From Streptomyces sp. GESEQ-4 (lineage in GTDB: Bacteria > Actinomycetota > Actinomycetes > Streptomycetales > Streptomycetaceae), in assembly GCF_017948455.1 (NCBI RefSeq), contig NZ_JAFFSU010000009.1, positions 186,001 through 250,000 on the forward strand: 64,000 nt of DNA, read 5' to 3'. This document shows, piece after piece, positions 27,890-36,346 of this stretch (positions are counted from its first letter, which is position 1; each line of letters opens with the position of its first letter). The position numbers were made by a program, and so were the translations under genes. The notes under the pieces were generated by a model. The model saw nothing but the letters and a program-made list of their open reading frames with translations. It searched no databases and had not been told where the DNA came from.

Positions 27890-27912
27890 ACCCTACTGGC
27901 GAGGGGTGACAG
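27890..27912 (-). promoter_or_regulatory. uvrC promoter, partial match to the DNA-damage motif
   Basis: Reading leftward: CTGTCACCCCT, six bases, TAGGGT, then 7 nt to ATG 27882. The -10 and the TGTCA core sit at the exact spacing of the uvrA/uvrB/ogt promoters, but the rest of the upstream box differs. It is either a weak PafBC site or a vegetative leaderless promoter. Confidence 0.5.
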
Positions 27913-27935
27913 AGCGACGAGCCTGTGGACAACGC

Positions 27936-28607
27936 CTATCGGGTCTCGAGAAAGGTCAGGACCGCGAGGACACGGCGGTGGGCGTCGGTGTCCTCCTGGA
28001 GGTTCAGCTTGCCCAGGATGCTGCGCACATGCTTCTCGACGGTGCCCTCGGTGACCCACAGGCGGCGGCCGATGCCCGCGTTGGAGCGGCCCTCGGCCAT
28101 GAGGGCGAGCACCTCGCGCTCACGGGCGCTGAGCTGGGAGAGCGGGTCGTCGCGGCGCTGGGCGGCGAACAGTTCGTGCACCAGCGACGGGTCGACGACC
28201 GAGCCGCCCCGGTGGATCCGTTCCAAGGCCTCGATGAACTCGTCGACCACCGTGACCCGGCTCTTGAGGAGATAACCGACCTGCCGACCGCTCGCCAGCA
28301 GCTCCAGGGCGTCCTCGACCTCGACGTACGCGGACAGGACGAGGATGCCGGTGCCGGGGTGGCGCTCGCGGATGGTGCGGGCCGCCTTCAGGCCCTCGGT
28401 GGAGTGGTCCGGCGGCATTCTTATGTCGACGATCGCGAGGTCGGGTCTTAGCTCGGCGACCAGTTCCAGCAGCCGTTCCGCGTCACCCGCCTGGCCCACC
28501 ACGTCGTATCCGACGCGCTCGCAGAGGCTGGCGAGGCCCTCGCGCAGCAGAACGTCGTCGTCGGCGAGTACGACCCGTCCCCGCGCGAGCTGCTGCGATG
28601 CGTCCAT
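27936..28607 (-). CDS. NarL/FixJ-family response regulator
   Basis: A 223-residue two-component regulator. The receiver has the acidic pair in VVLADDD, the phosphoacceptor aspartate in LAIVDIRMPPD (near residue 59) and the conserved lysine in YLLKSRV. The C-terminus is a LuxR-type HTH (LSAREREVLALMAEG, GTVEKHVRSIL). ATG 28607 follows GGGGAGC. It is downstream of the NIT-domain kinase, its likely partner, but a hairpin in the 466-nt gap suggests separate transcription. Confidence 0.92.
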   Translation of the reverse strand: MDASQQLARGRVVLADDDVLLREGLASLCERVGYDVVGQAGDAERLLELVAELRPDLAIVDIRMPPDHSTEGLKAARTIRERHPGTGILVLSAYVEVEDALELLASGRQVGYLLKSRVTVVDEFIEALERIHRGGSVVDPSLVHELFAAQRRDDPLSQLSAREREVLALMAEGRSNAGIGRRLWVTEGTVEKHVRSILGKLNLQEDTDAHRRVLAVLTFLETR

Positions 28608-29073
28608 GGTCCCGGCTCCCCTTGCCCGACCGGTGTACTGCGCCCCAACAGCCTGCCCGACCGCCTGGGTTACGGCTAGCCGGAAGCGGGATTGGGGGGT
28701 GGCCGTGACGACATGGGGACATCGGCGGGCCATGCTCTAGGCAGCGGTTGCAAACGGACCGGCAGCCTCCGCAGGAGGCCGCCGGTCACGGCGAAGGGCG
28801 CGGCGGATGCGGCGGACGCGGATCGAGAGAGCACGGCGGCCGGCCCGGGCCCGCCGCGACGCGGACGACCTGTACGCGCGGCCCCTGGACCCCAGGGATC
28901 CCGACATCGTGCGAGCCAAGCGTCTGCGGCTCGCCGGGAACGGCGGTACCGACCGCCTCTAGAGCCGGACGGCAGGCCCTCCGTCCGAAGAGGCCGCCCG
29001 GAGCGTATGCGCACGTCACAGAGTCCTGGGTCCCCCCGTCCCGGACGACTCCCCTCGTGTACGTTCCGGGCGG
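28608..29073. other. 466-nt gap between kinase and response regulator
   Basis: No well-supported gene. It holds a terminator-like hairpin for the kinase message (28757-28787) and presumably the response-regulator promoter. An Arg-rich minus-strand frame of 60 codons (28737-28919, TTG start, or ATG at 28907 region) exists, but its last codons run through the hairpin, it has no good ribosome site and its third-position GC is lower than in neighbours. I rate it as a weak small-gene candidate only. Confidence 0.5.
28757..28787 (-). terminator. Terminator-like hairpin downstream of the kinase gene
   Basis: 14-base arms at 28757-28770 and 28774-28787 pair with one exception. On the minus-strand RNA that position is a G-U wobble; on the plus strand it is an A-C mismatch. 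This indicates the hairpin serves the leftward transcript from the kinase gene. Confidence 0.65.
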
Positions 29074-31773
29074 TCACGTATCCGTCACCGCCCTGGTCAG
29101 CGGCAACCGTACGGTCAGGGTCGTGCCCTGGTCCGGCGGACTGCTGACGGTCAGCCTGCCGCCGATCGCCTCGACACGGTCGATGAGGCCGATCAGGCCG
29201 GAACCCCGTGCGGGCTCGGCGCCGCCCGTCCCGTCGTCGGCGATCGTCACCTCCAGGGCGTCGTCGTAGGTTCGCGCCGTCACTTGTACGACGCTCGCGC
29301 GCGCGTACTTGGCGGCGTTGGTGAGGCATTCGGAGGTGACGTAGTAGACGGCGACCTCCGTCTGCTCGTCGAGCCGCTCCGGCGGCAGACGGAGGTCCAG
29401 CTCGACGGGGACCGAGGAGCGCCGGGCCAGGGCGCGCAGGGCGGGACCGAGGCCGCCCTTGGAGAGGATCGCCGGGTGGATGCCGCGGGCGACCTGGAGC
29501 AGGTCCGCGAAGGCGTCGTCGAGCCCCTTGGCGATGTGGTCGAGCTGGTCGGGCAGGGCGTCGGGCTGCTCCTCCAGCATCGACTGGGCCGTCCTCAGGT
29601 CCAGTTGGAGCGAGACCAAGCGCTGCTGGACCCCGTCGTGCAGATCGCGTTCGATACGGCGCCGGGAGGCGTCCCCGGCGGCCACCACGCGCGCGCGTGA
29701 CGCCGTGAGCTGGGCCCGGCTGTCGGCGTTGGCGAGGGCGGTGGCGGCGAGTTCCGTGAAGTCGGCGAGCCTCGACTCGGTGCCTGGGGGCAGTGGTTCC
29801 GGCCCGGCGGCGGCCGCGACGACGGCACCCCACAGACGGCCGTCGACGACGATCGGCGCACCGACGGCACATCCCACGCGCGCGGGGCGCCGCGTCGCCG
29901 CCACCTCGGCCGCGACCGCCTCGCCCTCGGCCGCGGGACCGCGGGCGGTGCCGAGGACGGTGGCGGTGCCGTCGGCGGCGTACCGCAGGACGGCGACGGA
30001 GCCGCTGCCCAGGACCGTGCCGACCTGGTCGGCGACTTCGGAGAACACCTCCTGCGGTGGCACACCGCGGGCCACGAGGGTGGCGACCCGGCGCAGCGCC
30101 GCCTGCTCACGGGCCGTGCGGCGGCTCTCGGTGACGTCGCGGGCGGCGGCGTAGATGAGGCCCTCGTCGGTGACCGGGCGCGCGCTCCACTGGAGCCAGC
30201 GTTCGGTGCCGTCGGCCCGCAGCAGGCGGTTCTCGAACTCGGCCAGCTCCGCACCGCCGGCGAGCCGTTCGAGGGCGGCACGCGTGCGTGCCCGGTCGTC
30301 CGGGTGCACCAACTCCAGCAAGAGCGTGCCGACGAGCGCATCGGTGGTGTGGCCGAGGGTCCGCTCGAAGGCGGGATTGACGCGCTTGAAGACGCCGTCG
30401 AGCCCGGCGATGCACAGCAGGTCGAGCGAGAGGTGGAAGATGCTCGCCAGCTCCCGCTCCGCCAGTCGGCGCCGTCCGTGGGCCGCGGCGAAGGACGCCA
30501 TGGTGCCGTTCATGCCGCCCAGCAGCCGCGCCCAGGTCCCCTGGAACGCGCCGACGTCCGCCCGGTGCCAGAGCCGGTTGTCGTCGATCGCCTCGTTCAT
30601 GGCGTGGATCTCGGCGGCGAGCCGTTCGGTCGTCACCCGCAGCTCGCGGAACGTGTCGGCGACGTCGCCGAGTTCGTCCCGGCCGGCGTACCGGATGTCG
30701 TACGACAGATCGCCCTCCGCCAGCGCCCTGGCGCCCGCGGAGACCTCGCTCAGCGGCCGGGTGATCGAGCGCCGCAGAGCCAGCGCGAGGGCGGTGACGG
30801 AGGCGAGGACGCCGATGGAGACGACAAGGTCGCGTATCTCGCGCCGCTGGGCGGCGTCGAGGTCGGCGGCGGCGGTGCGCCCCAGCTCGGCCGCCGCCCG
30901 TCCCTGGATGCCGCGCAGGGCGTCGATCCGGGCCGTCGAGGCGGTCATCCAGCGGTCGTACGACGGCCAGTTCCGTCTGCTGTCCGGATCTGCCAGTGTG
31001 TCCCGGGTCTTGCGCACGACCAGGCCCGGGTTCCGCAGGAGCGTGGCGTAGAGCTCGCTCTGGAGGGCGGCGGAGGCGGTCTGCCGGAAGGCGTCCAGGC
31101 GGGACCGCTCCAGGGCCGGCCAGCGGTTCGTCGCGGCTGCTCGGGCGGGCGGGGCGTGGAAGAGGACGGCGAGTTCGACGCGTTCGCGTTCGGCGGCCTC
31201 GATGGCGTCCAGGAGCGCGAGGTGGGCGTCGGCGGCGCGGCCCGACTCCCGGGTGGGGCGGCCGGATTCGAGGGTGGCGACCGTGCTGAGCAGGTCGTCC
31301 TCGATCGTGTCGTACTGGCCGGCGAGCTGCGGGGCGGTGAGGGAGCCGGTCCGGATCTGGATGCGCAGGGCGTGCAGCTTGCGGTCGGCGGCGTCGAGCC
31401 GGCCGGGGACGTCGGGTTGGCCGGTCCAGGAGCGGCTGTCGTCGAGGGCGTTGTGGAGGACGGTCTCGGTGGTCTGCTGGGTGGCGGACCGTTCCCGCAG
31501 GGTGGTCGAGCCGGGGCGCAGCCGGGCCTGGACGGCCGCGATGCGCTCCCGGGCGACCGCATCGGTGAGCGCCGTGGTCGCGAACGACACCCGGGTCGCG
31601 GCGCTGAACTCCTCGAGGGCCCGTGCCTCCCGCCACTGGCTCACGCCGCCGACCAGGGTGAAGACCAGCATGGTCGTCACCGGCAGCAGCACGAGGAGCA
31701 TCAGCTTCCGGCCGATGCGGAGACGGGCGAGGAAGGGGATGCGGGGCGCGGTGAGTGGTCGGGGGCGGAGCAT
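29074..31773 (-). CDS. NIT-domain sensor histidine kinase with HAMP, PAS and GAF domains
   Basis: An 899-residue membrane kinase. Two membrane helices (about 24-44 and 318-340) frame a long extracytoplasmic helical region resembling the nitrate/nitrite-sensing (NIT) domain. A HAMP domain, a PAS domain (about 440-560) and a GAF domain (about 570-690) follow. Next come a HisKA_3 dimerisation helix with phospho-accepting His712 (ERDLHDGVQQ) and a HATPase domain (LTNAAKYA, DDGTGG). This class partners with NarL-type regulators, one of which is next downstream. The sugar-binding-type lipoprotein gene immediately upstream suggests that the kinase reads a ligand-loaded binding protein (inference). 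Confidence 0.92.
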   Translation of the reverse strand: MLRPRPLTAPRIPFLARLRIGRKLMLLVLLPVTTMLVFTLVGGVSQWREARALEEFSAATRVSFATTALTDAVARERIAAVQARLRPGSTTLRERSATQQTTETVLHNALDDSRSWTGQPDVPGRLDAADRKLHALRIQIRTGSLTAPQLAGQYDTIEDDLLSTVATLESGRPTRESGRAADAHLALLDAIEAAERERVELAVLFHAPPARAAATNRWPALERSRLDAFRQTASAALQSELYATLLRNPGLVVRKTRDTLADPDSRRNWPSYDRWMTASTARIDALRGIQGRAAAELGRTAAADLDAAQRREIRDLVVSIGVLASVTALALALRRSITRPLSEVSAGARALAEGDLSYDIRYAGRDELGDVADTFRELRVTTERLAAEIHAMNEAIDDNRLWHRADVGAFQGTWARLLGGMNGTMASFAAAHGRRRLAERELASIFHLSLDLLCIAGLDGVFKRVNPAFERTLGHTTDALVGTLLLELVHPDDRARTRAALERLAGGAELAEFENRLLRADGTERWLQWSARPVTDEGLIYAAARDVTESRRTAREQAALRRVATLVARGVPPQEVFSEVADQVGTVLGSGSVAVLRYAADGTATVLGTARGPAAEGEAVAAEVAATRRPARVGCAVGAPIVVDGRLWGAVVAAAAGPEPLPPGTESRLADFTELAATALANADSRAQLTASRARVVAAGDASRRRIERDLHDGVQQRLVSLQLDLRTAQSMLEEQPDALPDQLDHIAKGLDDAFADLLQVARGIHPAILSKGGLGPALRALARRSSVPVELDLRLPPERLDEQTEVAVYYVTSECLTNAAKYARASVVQVTARTYDDALEVTIADDGTGGAEPARGSGLIGLIDRVEAIGGRLTVSSPPDQGTTLTVRLPLTRAVTDT

Positions 31774-31970
31774 GACCGGCTCTCAGGTTCCAGGGGCGGA
31801 TTCCAGGGGGCGTATCCCCGCGAACTCCGTGGGGGGAACGAATGGTTCGGTGGCCCGGCTTGCGCAGAGTCCGCGGGCGTCTCCGGCCCTCCTTGCGTGC
31901 GCAGGGCCAACAGCATGCCGCTCGGGCCGGCGGCCGTCCACGGGTGCGCCTGCAGGCGGCACGGGCCCGT

Positions 31971-33383
31971 CTACGGCCCGTTCGTCGGATACCCGTCGTG
32001 AGCGGCCAGGTCCTCGTCGATCCGCTCGGCCGCCGCGTCCAGGGTGGACTGGACGGGAGCCCCATCGAGCATGATCTTCGCGAAGGCCCGGGAGAAGGCG
32101 TCGGTGATCACCGGATAGGCGGGGGTCTGTGGCCTGGGGCGGGCGAATCCGCCCCGCAACTGCTCGAGGAACAGGCGCTCGGCGCCGCCGGGGGCGTACT
32201 TCGTGGAGAGCTTCAGGGCGCTCTTCGTGGCCGGGATCGCCCCATTGGCCACGGTCATCCGGTGCACCTGCGCGGGCTCGAGCAGATACGAGAGGAACCG
32301 CCAGGCCGCGTCACCGTCGGTGGCGTCCGCCGGGATGCCCCACTGCCAGGAGCCCATGCCGGTGACGGTGCCCGAGCCGAAGTCGGGCAGCGGAACGATC
32401 GCGACGTCACCGGGAAACGCCTTGTCGAACTCCCCGTACACCCAGTGCCCGCACCAGCTGATCGCGCTGCGGCCCGTCACGAACGCACGGTCGTCCTCGA
32501 CCAGATCGACGAGACCTTCCTCGACCCAGCTCCGCATCGTGGTCAGCGCCTTGACCGACTCCGGCCCGTTCACATGGCCGTCGGCCGTGCCTCCGCTCCG
32601 GGGGTCGATGAGGTCGCCGCCCGCCGACCACACGGCGGGCGCGAAACCGTACGTGTTCCACTCCTCGCCCGGTGACGCGTCGACGAGCCGGAGGTCGAGC
32701 GGGGCCTTGTAGCCCTGCTCGCGGAGTTCGCGGAGGATGCCGGTGAGTTCGGTGGCCGTCCAGGCGTCGTCGGGGCCGGCGGGGATGCGTACCCCGGCTT
32801 CCTTGAGCGCCGACGTACGCACGCACAGCCCGAGGCCCGAGTCGAAGGTGCCGACGCCCCACAACCGGCCCGCGTAGCCGCCCTGTCGGCGGATCGAGGG
32901 CAGCAGATCGTCGCGGACGCCGTCGGGGACACAGGAGTCGATCGGCTTGAGCTTGCCCGACCAGGCGTAGCTGTACAGGTTCGGCCCGTCGAAATCGAGC
33001 AGGTCGGGCAGGTCGCCGCTGGCCGCGGCGGACAGCACCAGGTCGGTGTACGGGCGGTTCTCGGGCAGCGCGACCAGCTCGACCCGCACCTGCCGCTGCG
33101 CCTTGTTGAACTCGCGGACCTGCGCCTTCAGCGTGCTGAGCTCACCGCTCGGCCCGGCATGGAACCACACCCTGAGGTGCACGGTCCCGTCGATCTTTCC
33201 GTCACAGGTGGTGTCTTTACGCGCCGAGCGCCCGTCATCCGACGAGCCGCCACCTCCGCTGTCGCAGGAGGCCAGCAGGAGAGCGGCACACAACGTCCCC
33301 GGGACCAGGACGCCCCGAACCCAGCGGACGCGGGGCCACGCGCGCGTGCCCGTGCTTTCGTGCGACACCTTCGTGGCGTTCAT
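31971..33383 (-). CDS. Sugar-type extracellular binding lipoprotein upstream of the sensor kinase
   Basis: A 470-residue family 1 solute-binding protein with a long N-region and lipobox LLASC (Cys40). It has standard family stretches such as AASGDLPDLLDFDGPNLY and AISWCGHWVYGEF. No permease or ATPase gene lies nearby. Instead, transcription continues toward the NIT kinase (197-nt gap without a clear terminator) and the NarL-type regulator. This placement suggests a sensory accessory rather than a transporter part. ATG 33383 is used because the signal peptide begins there. Ligand unknown. Confidence 0.87.
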   Translation of the reverse strand: MNATKVSHESTGTRAWPRVRWVRGVLVPGTLCAALLLASCDSGGGGSSDDGRSARKDTTCDGKIDGTVHLRVWFHAGPSGELSTLKAQVREFNKAQRQVRVELVALPENRPYTDLVLSAAASGDLPDLLDFDGPNLYSYAWSGKLKPIDSCVPDGVRDDLLPSIRRQGGYAGRLWGVGTFDSGLGLCVRTSALKEAGVRIPAGPDDAWTATELTGILRELREQGYKAPLDLRLVDASPGEEWNTYGFAPAVWSAGGDLIDPRSGGTADGHVNGPESVKALTTMRSWVEEGLVDLVEDDRAFVTGRSAISWCGHWVYGEFDKAFPGDVAIVPLPDFGSGTVTGMGSWQWGIPADATDGDAAWRFLSYLLEPAQVHRMTVANGAIPATKSALKLSTKYAPGGAERLFLEQLRGGFARPRPQTPAYPVITDAFSRAFAKIMLDGAPVQSTLDAAAERIDEDLAAHDGYPTNGP

Positions 33384-33553
33384 GACGCACCCCCTCACCG
33401 GGCGACACGGGCCTCCCCAGGGTGCCGTCATGCTACCGCCGGTCGGCGGGCGACTGCGCTGGGTGAGTCCGAACCGGCTCTTCCGGCACAGGACTTCAGC
33501 ACTTTCCGGCTAGCAGGAAGGCGCAGCCGCCCCTTGGTTGGCAATCTGTGCCC

Positions 33554-33925
33554 ATGACCTTGCGCTGTCTCCTCGTCGATGACAGCGCCCGGTTCCTGGA
33601 GGCCGCACGGGCCTTGCTGGAGCGGGGTGGTGTACGGGTCGTCGGTCTCGCCACGACGGGCGCTGAGGCGCTCGCGCTGGCCCAGCAGGCGGCACCGGAC
33701 GTCGCGCTGGTCGATCTCGACCTCGACGGCGAGAACGGCTTCGACGTGGCCCGGCTGCTGACCGGCGAGGTACCCGCGGTGATCCTGGTGTCGACCCACT
33801 TCCGGGAGGACTTCCAGGAGCTCATCGCGGCCAGCCCCGCGCGCGGGTTCCTGCACAAGTCCGCGCTGTCCGCCCGCGCGATCCAGGAGGTTCTCGGCAA
33901 CGACGACTCCGGCGCGCCGACTTGA
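33554..33925 (+). CDS. Stand-alone receiver-domain response regulator
   Basis: A 123-residue protein that is only a receiver: acidic pair in LLVDDS, phosphoacceptor in VALVDLDLDG, Ser/Thr in ILVSTHF and Lys in FLHKSAL. There is no output domain. It could act by protein contact or as a phosphate sink for a kinase such as the divergent NIT kinase system. ATG 33554 is preferred; GTG 33548 is two codons earlier. No clear Shine-Dalgarno is present for either. Confidence 0.85.
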   Translation: MTLRCLLVDDSARFLEAARALLERGGVRVVGLATTGAEALALAQQAAPDVALVDLDLDGENGFDVARLLTGEVPAVILVSTHFREDFQELIAASPARGFLHKSALSARAIQEVLGNDDSGAPT

Positions 33926-34138
33926 CGTCGCGGACGGCGACACGGCCGGGACCGCACCGTCCGTTCCGCATGAGGTGTTGTCGGGACCTGGTCAACACGC
34001 TTCAATGCGGGGGAACTCGGGGCCGAGAACGCAGGCGTACGGATGTGAAGACTTCCCCGGCGCCGATGGGGGTGGCCCCCTGACAGCCTGCGCGAACGGT
34101 CTGACCAGCCGTTGAACATTCGACAGAAGGGCCCCTGC

Positions 34139-35086
34139 ATGCCGCACGCCACCCAAGCCGCGGACGTCGCCGCCGAACTGGACACGGCCCTGCGAGGCGG
34201 CCCGTTCCACGTCGCGCTGCGCGCCGCGATCGCCGCCCGTGGACTGCCGCTGCAGCGCGTGCAGCACCATCTGTCCCGCTACGGCGTCAAGGTCGGTGTG
34301 ACGAGCCTGAGTTACTGGCAGCAGGGGGCACGGCGCCCGCAGCGCCCCGAGTCGCTGCGGGCCGTGCGGGCGCTGGAGGAGATCCTCGGGCTGCCGGAGG
34401 AGTCCCTGATCCGGCTGCTCGCCGACACCGACGAACCCTCCTCCGCCGGGCAGCGGCCCGCCGGCCGCTCCTACCGGTCGTTCGTCGAGGCCTCGGGCGT
34501 CCTGGAGCGGCTGCTGGCCGACCTCGATGCGCGGGCCGAGTGCGGGCTGCATGCCCTCGGACACCACGAGCGGATACGGATCGGGACGCACCGCGAACTG
34601 CAGGGCCGCGAGTCGCACCACATCGTGCGCGCCCACCGGGACGGTGTCGACCGCTTCTTCGCCGTCCACCACGGCGACGAAGGGTGCGCTCCGGAGCGCA
34701 TGACCGTGCACGCTCTGGAGAACTGCCGTACGGGGCGCGTCTGTTGGGATCACGCCACGGGTGTGCTGGTGGCCGAGCTGCTCTTCGACACCCGGCTGCG
34801 GGCCGGCGACACCTTCCTCTTCCGGTACGGCGTCGAGGACGGCACTGCCGGTGTCTCCCGCGAGTACGTCCGCGGGTCCGGGCCGGCGGGCGGTCAGTAC
34901 GCCCTTCAGGTGCGGTTCGACGAACACGCCCTGCCGGTGCGCTGCCACCGGTTCCATCAGCACTCGCCGGCCGCACCCCGCAGCGGGCGCCAGGAGCTGG
35001 CGCTCAGCGGACGGCACCACTCGGTGCACATCGTCGAGCCGCGGGTGCGGACGGGGATGGTGGGGATCGGGTGGGACTGGGAGTGA
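34139..35086 (+). CDS. XRE-like helix-turn-helix protein with a C-terminal domain of unknown function
   Basis: A 315-residue protein. Residues about 45-100 look like a helix-turn-helix of the Cro/C1 group (VGVTSLSYWQQGARRPQRPE). The remaining 200 residues are beta-rich and His/Arg-rich with no family I can name. ATG 34139 is preceded by GAAGGG; a TTG 27 nt earlier is less likely. It lies 213 nt after the receiver gene in the same direction, so the two may be functionally linked, but that is only proximity. Confidence 0.75.
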   Translation: MPHATQAADVAAELDTALRGGPFHVALRAAIAARGLPLQRVQHHLSRYGVKVGVTSLSYWQQGARRPQRPESLRAVRALEEILGLPEESLIRLLADTDEPSSAGQRPAGRSYRSFVEASGVLERLLADLDARAECGLHALGHHERIRIGTHRELQGRESHHIVRAHRDGVDRFFAVHHGDEGCAPERMTVHALENCRTGRVCWDHATGVLVAELLFDTRLRAGDTFLFRYGVEDGTAGVSREYVRGSGPAGGQYALQVRFDEHALPVRCHRFHQHSPAAPRSGRQELALSGRHHSVHIVEPRVRTGMVGIGWDWE

Positions 35087-35201
35087 GGGGGCGGGTTGAG
35101 GGCGGGTGGCGCTGAAGGCGGGCCGCGCTCGGGGCGGGTGTGCTGGGGGCGGGCTGTGCCGGGGGCGGGATTCGGTCGGGGTGGGCTGTTGTTCGGTTGC
35201 T

Positions 35202-35227
35202 CGTAAACGTTTGCGCAAGCGTTTACG
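35202..35227. promoter_or_regulatory. LacI-type palindromic operator upstream of the lacI-pfkB operon
   Basis: The 26 bases form a palindrome with a single mismatched pair (35210/35219). Arms are CGTAAACG and CGTTTACG around a TTGCGCAA core, the classic CG-centred LacI-family operator pattern. It lies 67 nt before the LacI-family start, so autoregulation is likely. Confidence 0.8.
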
Positions 35228-35293
35228 TCCCCCGTCGGATGGGATACCTTCCCGGTCGGAGGGCCCGCGCCGGCCCGGGAAGGGGAACGGGAC

Positions 35294-36346
35294 GTGCCGA
35301 CCATGGCCGATGTCGCACGGAGCGCCGGCGTGTCCGTGGCGACCGTCTCGCACGTACTGAACGACACCCGGCCGGTGCTGCCCCACACCCGTCAGGCGGT
35401 CCTGGACGCCATGGAGGAGCTCGGCTACACGCCGAACACCCTCGCCCGCTCGCTGGTCACGTCCCGCACCCGCTCGATCGGGCTCGCGGTGTCGGCGATC
35501 AGCAACCCGTACTTCACGGAGATCCTCCAGGGTGTCGAGGCCAGCGCCCTGGAACACGGCTACAGCCTGCTCATCGCCGATCCGCACGACGATCCCGGGC
35601 ACGAGCGCAAGGTCGTCCAGCTCCTGCACGAGCGGCGCGTGGACGGCATGATCGTCGCCCCTTCCGCGGACCCGCAGGAACTCCTCGCGTACCTCGACCG
35701 GCACGCCGTACCCACCGTGCTCCTCGACCGGGTGGTCGACGCGGACGGGGCGTCGCGCTTCGACCAGGTCTGCGCCGAGAGTGCGGCACCGACGACGCGG
35801 TTGGTCAGCCATCTCGCCGAGCTGGGCCACCGGCGTATCGGCCTGGTCGCGGGCCTGCCCGGGCTCAGCACCACCGCCGAGCGGATCACCGGCTACCGGC
35901 ACGGCCTCGCCGCCGCCGGGCTCCCGTACGACGAACGCCTCGTCGTGCACGGCGACTCCGAGTCGGCGGGCGCCGAGCGGGCCACCGCTGCCCTGCTGTC
36001 CCTCGGCGCACCGCCCAGCGCGCTGGTCACCGCCAACAACACGATTACGCTCGGCGCCCTGCGCGCGCTGCGCGCCCACGGCCGGTCCGTGCCCGACGAC
36101 ATCGCGCTGTGCTGCTTCGACGACTTCGCCTGGGCGGATCTGTTCTCGCCCCGGCTCACCGCGATCGCACAGCCCAGCAGGGAGATCGGCGCCCAGGCGG
36201 TCCGGGTGCTGCTGGACCGCCTCGCCTCGCCGGACCGGCCCGCCCGGACCGTACGGCTCGACAGCACCTTCGTCCATCGCACCTCGTGCGGCTGCGCCGA
36301 GCAGCCCGGCCGGCCCCGCACGCCCGAGAAAGGAACCGTCTCGTGA
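35294..36346 (+). CDS. LacI-family transcriptional regulator
   Basis: A 350-residue repressor. The N-terminal HTH is MADVARSAGVSVATVSHVLN, followed by the hinge helix (NTLARSLVTSRT) and a periplasmic-binding-protein-like sugar domain. GTG 35294 follows GGGAAGGGG; ATG 35303 is possible. Its stop overlaps the start of a PfkB sugar kinase (GTGA), so it presumably controls use of the sugar that the kinase phosphorylates. A matching operator lies upstream. Confidence 0.95.
   Translation: MPTMADVARSAGVSVATVSHVLNDTRPVLPHTRQAVLDAMEELGYTPNTLARSLVTSRTRSIGLAVSAISNPYFTEILQGVEASALEHGYSLLIADPHDDPGHERKVVQLLHERRVDGMIVAPSADPQELLAYLDRHAVPTVLLDRVVDADGASRFDQVCAESAAPTTRLVSHLAELGHRRIGLVAGLPGLSTTAERITGYRHGLAAAGLPYDERLVVHGDSESAGAERATAALLSLGAPPSALVTANNTITLGALRALRAHGRSVPDDIALCCFDDFAWADLFSPRLTAIAQPSREIGAQAVRVLLDRLASPDRPARTVRLDSTFVHRTSCGCAEQPGRPRTPEKGTVS

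Noticed and set aside
28737..28919. 60-codon Arg-rich minus-strand frame with TTG start
   Set aside because: No good ribosome site, weaker codon bias than neighbours, and it runs into a terminator-like hairpin; kept only as a possibility in the gap entry.
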